The translations under genes and the position numbers were made by a program. The notes beneath the pieces are model-generated. The model had not been told where the DNA came from. It ran no database searches and saw nothing but the letters and a program-made list of their open reading frames with translations. From NCBI GenBank assembly GCA_029259595.1, contig JAJDEW010000107.1, forward strand, positions 1-54,128: DNA of 54,128 bases, written 5' to 3'. The DNA is from Planctomycetota bacterium. Its GTDB lineage: Bacteria > Planctomycetota > UBA1135 > GCA-002686595. Positions 1 through 9,036 of this stretch are shown here, one piece after another; position 1 is the first letter of the stretch; each line of letters opens with the position of its first letter.

Positions 1-158
1 GCCTGATGGAAAAGTGCTTCGGATGCGATGCATGTGACCGGGAGGCCCGGCGGGTGCGCGAGAACGCAGGCGAATCGGTCGATTCGGCGAGGCTTTCGTG
101 TGCCGGCCGGGCTTTCCGGACGCGTGCAGCGCGCCGGATGACTTTTTCATCAGGCTGC
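1..158. repeat. 161-bp palindromic dispersed element, copy 1 (first 3 bases outside the window)
   Basis: Matches 48397-48554 at 152 of 158 positions with no indel. The ends are inverted repeats (GCAGCCTGATGGAAAA against TTTTTCATCAGGCTGC), and the middle is the palindrome CGAATCG-GT-CGATTCG at 71-86. Pairing the two halves by eye around position 78.5 gives about 55 Watson-Crick and 10 G-U pairs with 11 mismatches and one bulged base, so the whole element is one imperfect hairpin. Its right end abuts the TAG stop of the RNase D gene (bases 158-160). Short ORFs inside it are probably spurious. No transposase is visible. Confidence 0.9.
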
Positions 159-1465
159 TAGCGGCGGCGACGGCGGCGAGTCGGCACCTTGCCGCTTTGC
201 ACGTCGTCCTCGAAGCGCGTGATCACGTCGAGCAGATCGTCGCCGAAGAGCTCGCGTTGCCATTCGATCAGGCCTTCGACCTCGGCCAGGGCCGCGGCCG
301 TGCGGGGACGCGTCTGAGCCAACCGGAGAAGAACGAGACGGTTCAGGATCAGGGAAGAGTCGAGCTTGTGCCGGTTGCTCTCTTCCTTGCGCCAGATCTT
401 CAGACGCTCGTGCAGCTCCGATTCGATCTCGTCGAGCTCGCTCGTCCCGTCCTTGGCGGGCAGGCGCGGGATCTCCTTCAAGGGACCTGCGTCCCAGCCC
501 CGCTCGATCGCCTCGACGATCTGGTTGCCGAAGCGCTTGATGTGCTTGGGCGAGAGACCGGGAACCCCGTTCAACTGCCGCACGGCACGCGCTCGGCTCT
601 TCGCGATCTCGAACAGGTTGGGGTTCGACAGGATCTTGAAGGGCGGCAGGTCGCGCTCGTGCGCCAGGCCGTCCCGCAGGATGAAGAGCTCGCGCAGGAC
701 CTGCATCTGGACCGGCCGCAGCGTGCGGGCGCCCTTGATCCGGATGAACTCGTCGGGTTCGAAGACGCGCGGAGCCGGCTCCAGCGCCTCGAGGCGTCGG
801 CACTCGCCCTCGACGATCGGCAGGCGGCCGAGGCGCTCGAGGTCCTGGAGCTGCTCATCCATCAGAGCCTCCAGGAAGCGCGTGTCGAGGCGGGCGTAGT
901 CGATTTGCTTCGAGCTCAGGGGACGACGCGACCAGTCCGAGCGCTGGAGGGACTTGTCCAGAGTGACCCCGAAGCGCTCGTCCAGCACCGATGCCAGCCC
1001 GGGTGAAGGGTTGCCGAGGGCCGCGGCCGCGATGCGCGTGTCGAACAGCCCGGCGAACTCGAACCCGAACTCGCGCTTCATGATCAGGACGTCGTACTCG
1101 CCGTCGTGGAAGATCTTGACCTGGTCGGGGTTCGCGAGAACGTCCCCCAGGGGCGAGATGTCGAGATCCGCCAGGGGATCCACGAGGTAGTCCTCGTCCC
1201 CGACCGTGACCTGGATCAGGCACACCCGTTCCTGATAGTGGAAGAACGAGTCGGCCTCGGTGTCGACCGCGAGGACCTTTTGTCCGTCGACCTGGTCCAG
1301 GAGCCGCTCCAGGGCTTCCGCGTCTTCGACGAGGGTCGGCGGGGAAAGGCCGTCGGTCGGGCTGCGTGGGGTCGGGCTCAAGGCCAGAATGGGCGGGCTT
1401 GGTGTTCGAGGGGCTCGAAGGAGAGCGTAGTGATGGCCCACGGCGCAGCAAGCGCAGCCCGACAT
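158..1465 (-). CDS. rnd: Ribonuclease D (DEDDy 3'-5' exoribonuclease with HRDC domain)
   Basis: Predicted 3'-5' exoribonuclease acting on tRNA precursors and other structured RNA. From the ATG at 1465 the protein has 435 residues. Exo motif I is VDTEAD (D68, E70), Exo II lies around HDGEYDVL (D125) and Exo III is YARLD (Y190, D194). A helical HRDC-type region follows at about 245-325, and the C-terminus ends in a run of six arginines. The first 45 residues are rich in Pro, Ser and Cys and unlike the family, so the true start may be an internal GTG or TTG; no good ribosome binding site decides it. The stop codon TAG is shared with the end of the 161-bp repeat. It is transcribed divergently from the radical SAM gene. 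Confidence 0.88.
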   Translation of the reverse strand: MSGCACCAVGHHYALLRAPRTPSPPILALSPTPRSPTDGLSPPTLVEDAEALERLLDQVDGQKVLAVDTEADSFFHYQERVCLIQVTVGDEDYLVDPLADLDISPLGDVLANPDQVKIFHDGEYDVLIMKREFGFEFAGLFDTRIAAAALGNPSPGLASVLDERFGVTLDKSLQRSDWSRRPLSSKQIDYARLDTRFLEALMDEQLQDLERLGRLPIVEGECRRLEALEPAPRVFEPDEFIRIKGARTLRPVQMQVLRELFILRDGLAHERDLPPFKILSNPNLFEIAKSRARAVRQLNGVPGLSPKHIKRFGNQIVEAIERGWDAGPLKEIPRLPAKDGTSELDEIESELHERLKIWRKEESNRHKLDSSLILNRLVLLRLAQTRPRTAAALAEVEGLIEWQRELFGDDLLDVITRFEDDVQSGKVPTRRRRRR

Positions 1466-1616
1466 TCTTGGTGAATCTTCCCGAGCGCGAGCTCGCGGAC
1501 CGATAAGGGGTCGGTGCCGGGCTGGTTTCGAAGGGGAACTCCCTTCCGGTCCACCCGCTCGATTCCGCACCTGTATAGTTACGTAGCGCGCGACCACGCC
1601 CGCTCCCTCTCAAGCG

Positions 1617-3161
1617 ATGCACGTCCAGCTGATCCACCCCCCTGTCTACCTGAACGTCCATGCGATGACGGCGCTTCGTCCGAGCATGCCGCTCGGGTTG
1701 GCCTATATCGGGGGCGTCCTGCGTCGCGCCGGCCACCACGTGTCGATGCTCGACGCCGTGGCGGAGGCCCCGGAACAGGTCACGACGGACCGCCACCTCC
1801 ACCGGCTCGGCCTGACGACCGAGGAGATCGTGGCACGGCTCGACCCTACCGCCGACGCCTTCGGGCTCACGAACATGTGGTCGTTCTCGTGGCCGCTCGT
1901 CCGCGACCTCATCCACCGGATCAAGGCCACGTATCCGGACAAGCCGCTCGTCTGCGGCGGCGAGCACTTCACGGGGTTGCCCGAACAGTCCCTGAAGACG
2001 TCGCCGATCGACTACATCATCACCGGCGAAGGCGAGGACCCCGCCGTCGCGCTCTTCGGGGCCCTGGAGAAGGGCGGATCGATCGACGAGATCCCCGGCG
2101 TCTGCTACCTGAAGGACGGCGAGATGGTTCGGACAGCGCCCGCCGTCCGCAAGCAGAACGTCGACGACATCGGCTGGCCCGCCTGGGATCTGGTCGATCT
2201 CGAAACCTACAACGAATTCGACCTCGTGAACGGGATCCATGCCGGCAAGACCGTGCCGATCCTCGCCACCCGCGGCTGCCCCTACCAGTGCACGTACTGC
2301 GCGTCCCCCAACATGTGGACGACGCGCTACTACACGCGCGACGCGAAAGACGTCGCCGACGAGATCCAGCACTACTACGACACGCGCGGGATGCGGAACT
2401 TTCCGTTCCAGGACCTGACCGCGATCGTGAAGCGCGACTGGATCATCGAGTTCTGCAACGAGCTCCTGAAGCGTGACCTCGAGGGCATCACGTGGCAGTT
2501 CCCCAGTGGGACGCGCTGTGAGGTCATCGACGACGAGGTCGCCGAGTTGCTCTACCGCACGGGGGGTCGCTCGCTGGCCTACGCGCCCGAAAGCGGCAGC
2601 GAACGCACGCGCAAGCTCATCAAAAAGAAGATGAAGACCGAGAGCCTGCTCCGTGCGGTCGAGGCCTCCGTGCGACACAAGCTCAACATCACGTGCTTCT
2701 TCGTCCTGGCCTTCCCGCACGATACGCCGGCGGACCTGAAGGAGACACGCAAGCTCGTCCGCAAGCTCGCCCTCATGGGCATCGACGACATCGCGATCGG
2801 CTTCTTCTTCCCGATTCCGAACACCGAGCTGTACTACCAGCTCGTCGAGCGTGGCGTCATCAAGGACAATGACGACGACTTCCTTCTCACGCCGATCTTC
2901 GCGAACGAGGCCAAGCTCATGCCGGAACACAACTACTGTGACCACATGAGCGCGCGTGAGATCACCCTGTGGAAGTACCGGCTGCTCCTGAACTTCTACG
3001 GGCTGTCCTTTGCACGTCGTCCGTGGCGCATGTTCCAGATCCTCTGGAACACGCTACGCGGCAAGGAAACGCGCAAGCTCGAGACCTTCCTGGTCGAGTT
3101 CAAGCGCAAGTGGAGCCTTTGGCGCACGAAGTCCGGAGAGGGCGCGCGAACGACGGCCTGA
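1617..3161 (+). CDS. B12-binding-domain radical SAM protein
   Basis: A 514-residue class B radical SAM enzyme. Residues 1-150 look like a cobalamin-binding Rossmann domain (IHPPVYL start, GLAYIGGVLRRAGH, ITGEGEDP). The cluster motif CPYQCTYC gives C221, C225 and C228 for the [4Fe-4S] cluster that cleaves S-adenosylmethionine, and a TIM-barrel-like half follows with YAPESGSERT near 320. The C-terminal 100 residues are basic and aromatic. Family members methylate unactivated carbons or rearrange lipids and cofactors; nothing here fixes the substrate. A TATAGT -10-like hexamer lies at 1574-1579, about 40 bases before the ATG, without a clear -35. The gene stands alone and ends 9 bases from the convergent hydrolase. 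Confidence 0.85.
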   Translation: MHVQLIHPPVYLNVHAMTALRPSMPLGLAYIGGVLRRAGHHVSMLDAVAEAPEQVTTDRHLHRLGLTTEEIVARLDPTADAFGLTNMWSFSWPLVRDLIHRIKATYPDKPLVCGGEHFTGLPEQSLKTSPIDYIITGEGEDPAVALFGALEKGGSIDEIPGVCYLKDGEMVRTAPAVRKQNVDDIGWPAWDLVDLETYNEFDLVNGIHAGKTVPILATRGCPYQCTYCASPNMWTTRYYTRDAKDVADEIQHYYDTRGMRNFPFQDLTAIVKRDWIIEFCNELLKRDLEGITWQFPSGTRCEVIDDEVAELLYRTGGRSLAYAPESGSERTRKLIKKKMKTESLLRAVEASVRHKLNITCFFVLAFPHDTPADLKETRKLVRKLALMGIDDIAIGFFFPIPNTELYYQLVERGVIKDNDDDFLLTPIFANEAKLMPEHNYCDHMSAREITLWKYRLLLNFYGLSFARRPWRMFQILWNTLRGKETRKLETFLVEFKRKWSLWRTKSGEGARTTA

Positions 3162-3170
3162 GCCGAGCCT

Positions 3171-4085
3171 TCAGAAGAGCTCGTTGGCCGCGAGGAATTC
3201 CTCGAGCGCCGCTCGCAGGTCCTCCGGTCGCTCCATCTGGATGAAGTGTCCGACGTCGTTCCAGACGCGGTAGTCCACGTTCGGCGCGATCGTCCGCACG
3301 TAGTCTTCGTAGCTCGCATCCCAGAAGGGCGACGCGGCGTATACGGCCAGGACCGGCAGCTCGAGGCGCGCAGCCTCCGGCGGGTAGGCCGAGGGTGCGA
3401 GCGCGGCGCGGAAGCCCTCCACCAAGGCCGCGTGCGGCGTGGAGAGCGCCATGGCTCGAATCGCCGCATGATCCTCGGGGGCGAGACTCGGCGAACGCAT
3501 CCCGTCGATCATGGCCGCGATCCACTCGCGGTAGCCCTCTCCGAGCAACGGCGCCGCGAATTCCTCCGCGGTCTCCGTCGGCATCATCGGGCGATAGGCG
3601 CCGTCCAAGGTGACGAGACCGAGCGTGCGTTCGGGATGGCGCGCCGCGAAGCTGAGGACCACCGGCGTCCCGTTCGAATGCCCGACGAGGACGGCACGCC
3701 GCAGCCCGGCCGCATCCATGACAGCCGCGACCGCGTCGGCATAGAGCTGCACGGAGGCCTCTCCGTCCACCGGCTCGCTCTTGCCGTGACCGGGCAGGTC
3801 GACCGCGACGACGCGTCCCAGATCCGCGAGCTCGGGCAGCTGGTAGCGCCAGGCACTGGCGTCGCAGGCCCAGCCGTGGACGAGGACGAAGCCTTCGTCC
3901 CCCAGGCCGGCATCGACGTAGCACACCTTGCCGCCGTCGAAGGCCGCCATGTGCTCGGCCGGAGCTCCCGGCGCTCCCGGGTCTCCCGGGCTGCCCGGAC
4001 CGCTCGTCACACAGCCGGGCGAGACGAGGGTCGAGGCGAGAGCGAAGCAGGCGAGGCGCAGGGCAGCGGAGCGGGGTCTCATCAC
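3171..4085 (-). CDS. Alpha/beta hydrolase, predicted lipoprotein
   Basis: A 304-residue alpha/beta-hydrolase-fold protein. A basic, hydrophobic leader ends at LVSPGC (C25), a slightly unusual lipobox, followed by a GSPGDPGAPGAP linker like a short collagen-type spacer, so the enzyme is probably tethered to a membrane. The oxyanion region is HGWACDAS, the nucleophile elbow is GHSNG (S137) and the catalytic histidine is probably H280 in NDVGHF. The length is normal for the family. The substrate is unknown; it could be an esterase or C-C hydrolase. It converges on the radical SAM gene with 9 bases between stops. Bases 4086-4254 upstream hold nothing I recognise. Confidence 0.82.
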   Translation of the reverse strand: MMRPRSAALRLACFALASTLVSPGCVTSGPGSPGDPGAPGAPAEHMAAFDGGKVCYVDAGLGDEGFVLVHGWACDASAWRYQLPELADLGRVVAVDLPGHGKSEPVDGEASVQLYADAVAAVMDAAGLRRAVLVGHSNGTPVVLSFAARHPERTLGLVTLDGAYRPMMPTETAEEFAAPLLGEGYREWIAAMIDGMRSPSLAPEDHAAIRAMALSTPHAALVEGFRAALAPSAYPPEAARLELPVLAVYAASPFWDASYEDYVRTIAPNVDYRVWNDVGHFIQMERPEDLRAALEEFLAANELF

Positions 4086-4254
4086 CGCAATCTAGCGCGC
4101 AGCGATCCCGAGGTCGCGGGGCAGTTCGATCCGACTCGGGTGGAGCTGGCGAGCGACGCCGATCGGCCTCACCCAAGCTCGGGACGGAGGCCGCCAGCCC
4201 CTCGCACCGGGAAGGCGGGGCGATTTCGCCGCCCTGGACCGCGACCGGCTCGGA

Positions 4255-4464
4255 CTACAGACCCGTCGGATCCGCGGGCCCGAGCTCGTCCTGGGATGGG
4301 AGCAGCTTCGACTCGGCGTCCTCGTCCAGGGTCGGGTCAGCCCCGACCTCGACGGAGGCCCCGGCGACGCTCCCTGGCGGCGCCTCGGGTTCGGCGCGCG
4401 GCAGGAGAAAGGCCAGCCCGAAGGCCGGCAAGCACAGAGAGAGCAGCATCCAGCGGATCTTCAT
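4255..4464 (-). CDS. Small secreted or membrane-anchored hypothetical protein
   Basis: A 69-residue ORF starting at MKIRWMLLSL. The N-terminus has two basic residues and a hydrophobic stretch to about residue 20 (signal peptide or anchor), followed by a very acidic, Pro/Ala-rich tail with DEDAESK. An upstream in-frame ATG at 4512 would add 16 residues, but the leader fits better from 4464. No family is recognised. It lies alone between the hydrolase gene and the tRNA terminator. The amino-acid layout looks like a real exported peptide, but translation signals are weak. Confidence 0.45.
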   Translation of the reverse strand: MKIRWMLLSLCLPAFGLAFLLPRAEPEAPPGSVAGASVEVGADPTLDEDAESKLLPSQDELGPADPTGL

Positions 4465-4624
4465 CGAGAGGGGGGAAATCCGTGTTGCGGGACCGTTGAT
4501 GCCAGGAAACACCGTGACGAAGGGGCTCCTGGGGATCTTTCAATACCAGAGCCTAACGGAGACGCGCTCGCCTGGGGCCCTCAAAATCGGACCGGGAGGC
4601 TCCATCGTTACACCCGGATCCACG

Positions 4625-4661
4625 AAAAAACCCTGCCGCGCCGGAAGGGCCGCGACAGGGT
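4625..4661 (-). terminator. Rho-independent terminator of tRNA-Asp
   Basis: On the minus strand an 11-bp GC-rich stem (ACCCTGTCGCG with CGCGGCAGGGT, one G-T wobble) and a 10-base loop are followed by six T residues. It begins 9 bases after the tRNA CCA end and is the clearest intrinsic terminator in the window. Confidence 0.88.
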
Positions 4662-4669
4662 GTGAGCGA

Positions 4670-4746
4670 TGGCGAGGATGACGGGACTTGAACCCGCAAC
4701 CTCCGGCGTGACAGGCCGGCACTCTAACCAATTGAGCTACATCCCC
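4670..4746 (-). tRNA. tRNA-Asp (anticodon GTC), CCA encoded
   Basis: Read on the minus strand it starts GGGGATGTAGCTC. The anticodon stem is CCGGC/GCCGG around the loop CTGTCAC (anticodon GTC), the T arm is GCGGGTTCAAGTCCCGT and the acceptor 3' half is CATCCTC. The discriminator base is G, followed by an encoded CCA at 4672-4670. All four arms can be drawn with only G-T wobbles. It has its own promoter 18 bases upstream and a terminator directly downstream, so it is a single-gene transcription unit. Confidence 0.95.
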
Positions 4747-4763
4747 GCTCGTGGGAGTGCGGG

Positions 4764-4791
4764 AGTATAGCCCCACCCAGGGGCGCGTCAA
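4764..4791 (-). promoter_or_regulatory. Sigma70-type promoter of tRNA-Asp
   Basis: Minus strand TTGACG (4791-4786), a 16-base spacer and TATACT (4769-4764). The predicted start is near 4757, about 10 bases before the mature tRNA. It shows that this organism uses near-consensus housekeeping promoters. Confidence 0.75.
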
Positions 4792-4799
4792 TGGGCCTC

Positions 4800-7388
4800 T
4801 CAGCCCGTCCGGACAGCCTCAATGGTATCGGTCCGACTCATTCTCCAGATGGGGTAGAGCCCCGCGACCAGCGCCAGGACGAGGGCGAATCCCAAGCACG
4901 CCCCGAGCGCGCCACCGGCACCCCGCAGCGGCAGCTCGAGCCCCGAAAGCACACGCAGAGCCGTGACGAACACGGGCGAGAGTCCCGATCCGACGAGGAT
5001 GCCGAGGCCCCCGCCGAAGAGGCCGAGGATGCCCGACTCGAGCAGGACCGAGGCGGCCAGCTGCCCGCGTGTCATGCCCAGGGCGAAGAGAACACCGAGC
5101 TCCTTCTGGCGTTCCAGCGCCGCCAGGAGCATGCCGTTCAGGACTCCGAGACCGGCGAGGACGGCCGTCAGCGCCAGGATCACGTCGAAGAGCACGAAGT
5201 CGCGCGCGATGTCCGCCTGGTGCAGCGCCAGGACCTCGTCGCCGGTCGTCACGCGCAGGGTCGGCTGTCGCCCGAAGCGCTCGCGCAGGAGCGCCGCGAC
5301 CACGCCGGGGTCCGCCCCCTCGTCGAGTCGCACGGCCAGCGCGCCGGCCGCCTCGGTATCGACGCAGAAGAAGCGCTTCAGATGGCGGGCGTCGGTCACC
5401 GCGTAGGCGCGCTCATCGGGGTGGATGAAGTAGCCGTAGGCGTCGCTGACCGCGAGCACGCGGAAGGCCTGGACGCCATGACCGCTCGTGTTGACGAGGA
5501 CGGAGTCGCCCGGCGCGAGTCCGCGCTGGCGGGCGAGGCGCTCGGAGACGATGACGCCCTGGCCCGCGGCCAGAGCGGTGAGCAGCGCCGGATCCGTGCG
5601 CGCGGGGCCATAGCGGGCGAGCTGTTCGGGGCGCAACCCGAGAAGGAGCAGGTCGACGTGCGCGCGGGCGTCGGCGCCCTCGATTCCGAGCACCTCCGGA
5701 ACGTCGCGGAAGACGGCCTCGACCTCGTCCAGCGTCGCGTTCGCGAGGCCTTCGACATAGACCTTGTCGGCCAGCGCTTCCTCGCCCCAGACCTCGACCT
5801 CGGCTCCCAGGCTGTTCGTCATGCCCTTCAAGGCCACGAAGGCCGTCGCGACCAGCGCGATGGCCGCGACCGAGGCCCCGAGGCGCGCCGGGTTGCCGGC
5901 CAGCGAACGGGCGGCGAGGTGCGCGACGAGCGGCGAGCGCCGCTCGAAGAGCCCCGCCAGGCGGGCCGCCCCGCGCGCGAGGAGCCGCGGCAGGAAGAGC
6001 GGGATCGCGACGAGCGCGGCCAGGGCGACGAGGCCCAGGACGATCGTGCGAACCAGGGTCGCGTCGAACGCCCCGACGAAGGGAACCAGCGCGAAGAAGG
6101 CCAGCGGAACGAGCCCGGCGAGGAGCACCAGCGCGAAGAGCTGGAACCCGCCCGCCACCGACCGGGTGCGCGCCACCCCCTCGCCACGCAACGCGCCGAC
6201 GATGTCCGTGCCGCGCGCGCGCACCATCGGATAGATCGAGCCGACGAGGGCGATGACCACACCGAACGAGCTCAAGAGGAGCACGGTCCGCCACGGGACC
6301 GCGAAGACGTTCGACGGGCGGTCGGTGACGCCGAGCGTCGTGATCCCGCGCGCGAACAAGAGCTTCGCCAGGAGGATTCCTCCGGCGACGCCGAGCAGTC
6401 CGGCCAGGAGCGCGATCACGACCGCTTCGCTGAAGAAGGAGCGCGCGATCTGCGCGCGGGTCGCTCCGAGCGCGCTCAGCATGCCGACCTCGCGCACGCG
6501 TTCGAGCAGCGACATCGACAGCGTGTGGAAGATCACGAACAGGCCCAGGCACAGGGCGAAGAGGCCAGCCAGGCGCACGCCGTTGCGAAAGGCACGCTCG
6601 TCCGCCATCTGACCGATCGCGGTCGCTTCGTTGCGCTCGAACGTGAAGTGTCGGCTCAGGTCGGACTCGAGGCTCTCGAGCTCGACGTTCGGATCTCGGC
6701 GCACCCAATAGCGCGTCTCGACGAAGACGTCCTCGAACAGACGCCGGCCGGCGGCGTGGTCCACGATCGCGACGCGACCCTGGGCATGTCGCCCGAGCCC
6801 CTCGCGCGCGAGCAATCCCGCGACGTGGAAGACGGACTCGCGCGGCGCGACGAGCGGCCGCACGCCCTTGCGCAGGACACCGTCGACGCAGCGCGCCGGC
6901 GCGGCCCGCCGGGGCGGCGCCAGGACGACGGGATCGCCGACGTCGACGCCGAGCTGCTCGGCCAGCGCGCGGCCGAGCAGGACACCGTCCGCGCCGGGCG
7001 TCGGCTGCAGGTCGTCGCCGGACTCGACGAAGTAGGCGCCGAGGCTCGGCGCCTGACGCGCATCCAGGGCGACGAAGCGGGCCGAGAGCGGCTCGCCACC
7101 CTGCGACGACACGTGCACCTCGTTGCGGAAGAAGGCGGCGACGCCGGCTACACCTTCGAGTTCGAGCAGCTCCGAGGTCGGGTCGTCGACCGACTCGCTG
7201 GGCCGTACCTCGAGGTCACCGCCCCAGCCCTTCTCGATGAAGCGCGTGCGCGACAGGATCGTGACGTGATCGAGCGTGAAGACGGCGACGACGGTCGCGA
7301 TCCCGACGGCGACGCCGAGGATCGAGAACAGGGTCCGTCCGGGTCGCCCGAGGAGGCTCTTCCGCGCGATGATGCGTGCGAGCGCCAT
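4800..7388 (-). CDS. ABC transporter permease, two FtsX domains (LolC/MacB-like superfamily)
   Basis: An 862-residue inner-membrane permease. One TM helix lies near residues 16-38, followed by a periplasmic domain to about 265, four-segment blocks near 270-400, further helices around 420-510, a second periplasmic domain, and three C-terminal helices (ILALTAVLAGLGVL, LLESGILGLFGG, LGACLGFALVLALV). The tail WRMSRTDTIEAVR is typical of FtsX-type permeases. The duplicated arrangement of about 10 TM helices fits exporters of lipoproteins, lipids or peptides that act by mechanotransmission. It starts 3 bases after the ATPase stop, so the two form one transporter. The cargo cannot be told from sequence. 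Confidence 0.9.
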   Translation of the reverse strand: MALARIIARKSLLGRPGRTLFSILGVAVGIATVVAVFTLDHVTILSRTRFIEKGWGGDLEVRPSESVDDPTSELLELEGVAGVAAFFRNEVHVSSQGGEPLSARFVALDARQAPSLGAYFVESGDDLQPTPGADGVLLGRALAEQLGVDVGDPVVLAPPRRAAPARCVDGVLRKGVRPLVAPRESVFHVAGLLAREGLGRHAQGRVAIVDHAAGRRLFEDVFVETRYWVRRDPNVELESLESDLSRHFTFERNEATAIGQMADERAFRNGVRLAGLFALCLGLFVIFHTLSMSLLERVREVGMLSALGATRAQIARSFFSEAVVIALLAGLLGVAGGILLAKLLFARGITTLGVTDRPSNVFAVPWRTVLLLSSFGVVIALVGSIYPMVRARGTDIVGALRGEGVARTRSVAGGFQLFALVLLAGLVPLAFFALVPFVGAFDATLVRTIVLGLVALAALVAIPLFLPRLLARGAARLAGLFERRSPLVAHLAARSLAGNPARLGASVAAIALVATAFVALKGMTNSLGAEVEVWGEEALADKVYVEGLANATLDEVEAVFRDVPEVLGIEGADARAHVDLLLLGLRPEQLARYGPARTDPALLTALAAGQGVIVSERLARQRGLAPGDSVLVNTSGHGVQAFRVLAVSDAYGYFIHPDERAYAVTDARHLKRFFCVDTEAAGALAVRLDEGADPGVVAALLRERFGRQPTLRVTTGDEVLALHQADIARDFVLFDVILALTAVLAGLGVLNGMLLAALERQKELGVLFALGMTRGQLAASVLLESGILGLFGGGLGILVGSGLSPVFVTALRVLSGLELPLRGAGGALGACLGFALVLALVAGLYPIWRMSRTDTIEAVRTG

Positions 7389-7391
7389 GCG

Positions 7392-8135
7392 TCAGATCTG
7401 CAGGGCGGAGAGCGCTTCGTGGACGTCGTCGACGGTCAGGTTCGGACCGTGCAGCACGCGCTCCGTCTCCAGCCTTCCGTCGACGAGAAAGCGCACCTCG
7501 TCCGCGAAGGCCGCGTCGCGCGGATTGTGGGTCACGAGCAGCACGGTTCGCCCGTCACGATCGCAGACCTCGCGCAGGGTCTCCATGACCTCGAGACCCG
7601 CCTTCTGCGACAGATTGCCCGTCGGCTCGTCGCAGAGCAGGAGCGGCTGCCCGCCCGCGAGCGCGCGTGCGATCGAGGTCCGTTGCATCTCGCCGCCCGA
7701 CAATTCGTGCGGCAGCGCCTGCTTGCGCGCCACGATCCCGAAGCGCTCGAGCAACGGCGGCACGATGCTCTCGCGCACGGCGCGACCCTGCCCCGCGATG
7801 GAGAGCGGCAGCCCGACGTTCTCGGTGACCGAGAGGTTCGGGAGCAGGTTGAAGAACTGGAAGACGTAGCCGACGGTCCGCCGCCGCAGGAGCGTCCGCG
7901 CGCGTTGCCCGAGCTTGGAGAGGTCCTCTCCCGCCAGCTCGACCTTGCCCGCGCTCGGTTCGTCGAGTCCTGCGATCAGGTGGAGCAGCGTCGACTTGCC
8001 GGATCCCGACGGGCCCATGATGCACACGAAGCGACCCGGCTCGACCGCGAACGACAGACCGCGCAGGACAGCCGTCTGGCTGTCGGAGCGGCCAAAGAAC
8101 TTGTAGAGGTCGTCGACGCGGAGGATGGCGGACAT
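7392..8135 (-). CDS. ABC transporter ATP-binding protein (LolD/MacB family)
   Basis: A 247-residue ATPase with Walker A GPSGSGKST, Q-loop near FQFFNLLPNLSV, signature LSGGEMQR, Walker B LLLCDEPTGNL and H-loop VTHNPRDAA. The FNLLP and EPTGNL signatures are those of the LolD/MacB/FtsE group that partners FtsX-type permeases. It is followed after 3 bases by the permease and lies 22 bases downstream of mazG, so all three are probably co-transcribed. Confidence 0.92.
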   Translation of the reverse strand: MSAILRVDDLYKFFGRSDSQTAVLRGLSFAVEPGRFVCIMGPSGSGKSTLLHLIAGLDEPSAGKVELAGEDLSKLGQRARTLLRRRTVGYVFQFFNLLPNLSVTENVGLPLSIAGQGRAVRESIVPPLLERFGIVARKQALPHELSGGEMQRTSIARALAGGQPLLLCDEPTGNLSQKAGLEVMETLREVCDRDGRTVLLVTHNPRDAAFADEVRFLVDGRLETERVLHGPNLTVDDVHEALSALQI

Positions 8136-8157
8136 GGATGGGTCAGGGAGGAACGGG

Positions 8158-9036
8158 TCAGGCGCGGCGGGGTTTCGGTTCGGCCGCGGATTCGGCGGCG
8201 AGCGCGCGCTTGGCCGCTTCCCAGGCTTCGATCAGGCGCCCGAGCTCGATATCGGCGAGCGAGCCGCCGAGTTGCGCCTCCATGTGACGAAAACGGCGCT
8301 CGAAGCGCCGCAGGGCCTCCCGCGCGGCCTGCTCCGGGTCGAGTTCGAGGTAGGTGCCGAGCAGGGCGCCGGCCACCAGGACGTCGCCCAGCTCCTCCGC
8401 CAGGCGCGCGCGGTCTTGCTCCGGGGCGTCGAAGACCTCGCGCAGCTCGCGCACCTCTTCCTCGAGCTTGGCCAAGGCCCCCGAGGCGTCGTCCCAGCGG
8501 AAGCCCGCCGCGATCGCCTTGGCTCCCATCCGGTCCGTGCGCTGCAAGGCCGGCAAGGCGCGCGGCACGCCGGCCAGCGCGCTCGCGTCGGTGCGCTTGT
8601 CCCGGCGCTCGGCTTGCTTGATGGCCTCCCAGTTGCGCAGCGCCTCGTCGGCGCCATCGACGCGGACGTCCCCGAAGACGTGCGGGTGCCGTCGCACGAG
8701 CTTGTCCCCCACCGCACCGGCGATCGCCGCGAGATCGAAGCGCCCCTCTTCGGAGGCGATGCGCGCGATCAAGGCGATGACCATCAAGAGATCGCCGAGC
8801 TCCTCGACGACGCTCTCGCCGGACGTGTCCGTCTCGATCGCTTCGACCGCTTCGAAGGCCTCCTCGACGAGGCTCGGAGCCATCGAGAGCACGGTCTGCT
8901 CGCGATCCCAGGGACAGCCGTCGGGCGCCCGCAGACGGGCAACGATGGCGAGCAGGCGTGCGAGGGCGTCGAGGCGTTCGTCGCCGGTCACAGGTGGCTG
9001 GTCGAGCGGGCGCGGAGCGGGTGCGGCGGGATCCAT
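8158..9036 (-). CDS. mazG: Nucleoside triphosphate pyrophosphohydrolase MazG
   Basis: A 292-residue enzyme hydrolysing (d)NTPs to NMP and pyrophosphate, generally seen as house-cleaning of aberrant nucleotides. Two MazG domains are visible, each with the EExxE...EExxD metal site: EEAFE with EELGD (residues 58-82) and, in the second half, LEEEVREL with AEELGD. The start at MDPAAPAP (ATG at 9036) gives the family length; the frame is open further upstream but that sequence is antisense-like. It heads the operon with the ABC transporter and has a Lys/Arg/Ala-rich C-terminal tail. Confidence 0.92.
   Translation of the reverse strand: MDPAAPAPRPLDQPPVTGDERLDALARLLAIVARLRAPDGCPWDREQTVLSMAPSLVEEAFEAVEAIETDTSGESVVEELGDLLMVIALIARIASEEGRFDLAAIAGAVGDKLVRRHPHVFGDVRVDGADEALRNWEAIKQAERRDKRTDASALAGVPRALPALQRTDRMGAKAIAAGFRWDDASGALAKLEEEVRELREVFDAPEQDRARLAEELGDVLVAGALLGTYLELDPEQAAREALRRFERRFRHMEAQLGGSLADIELGRLIEAWEAAKRALAAESAAEPKPRRA

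Noticed and set aside
98..1006. ORF starting MCRPGF within the 161-bp repeat, also present at copy 2
   Set aside because: It reads out of the element into antisense of rnd in one case and into unrelated sequence in the other, so only the repeat is shared.
855..2945. A 696-codon minus-strand frame
   Set aside because: It is antisense to the radical SAM gene and overlaps rnd in another frame; its composition is Arg/Asp/Val shadow-like.
4791..8621. A 1276-codon open frame on the plus strand
   Set aside because: It is antisense to the ABC permease, ATPase and mazG genes, has no recognisable domain, and is the expected stop-poor shadow of GC-rich genes.
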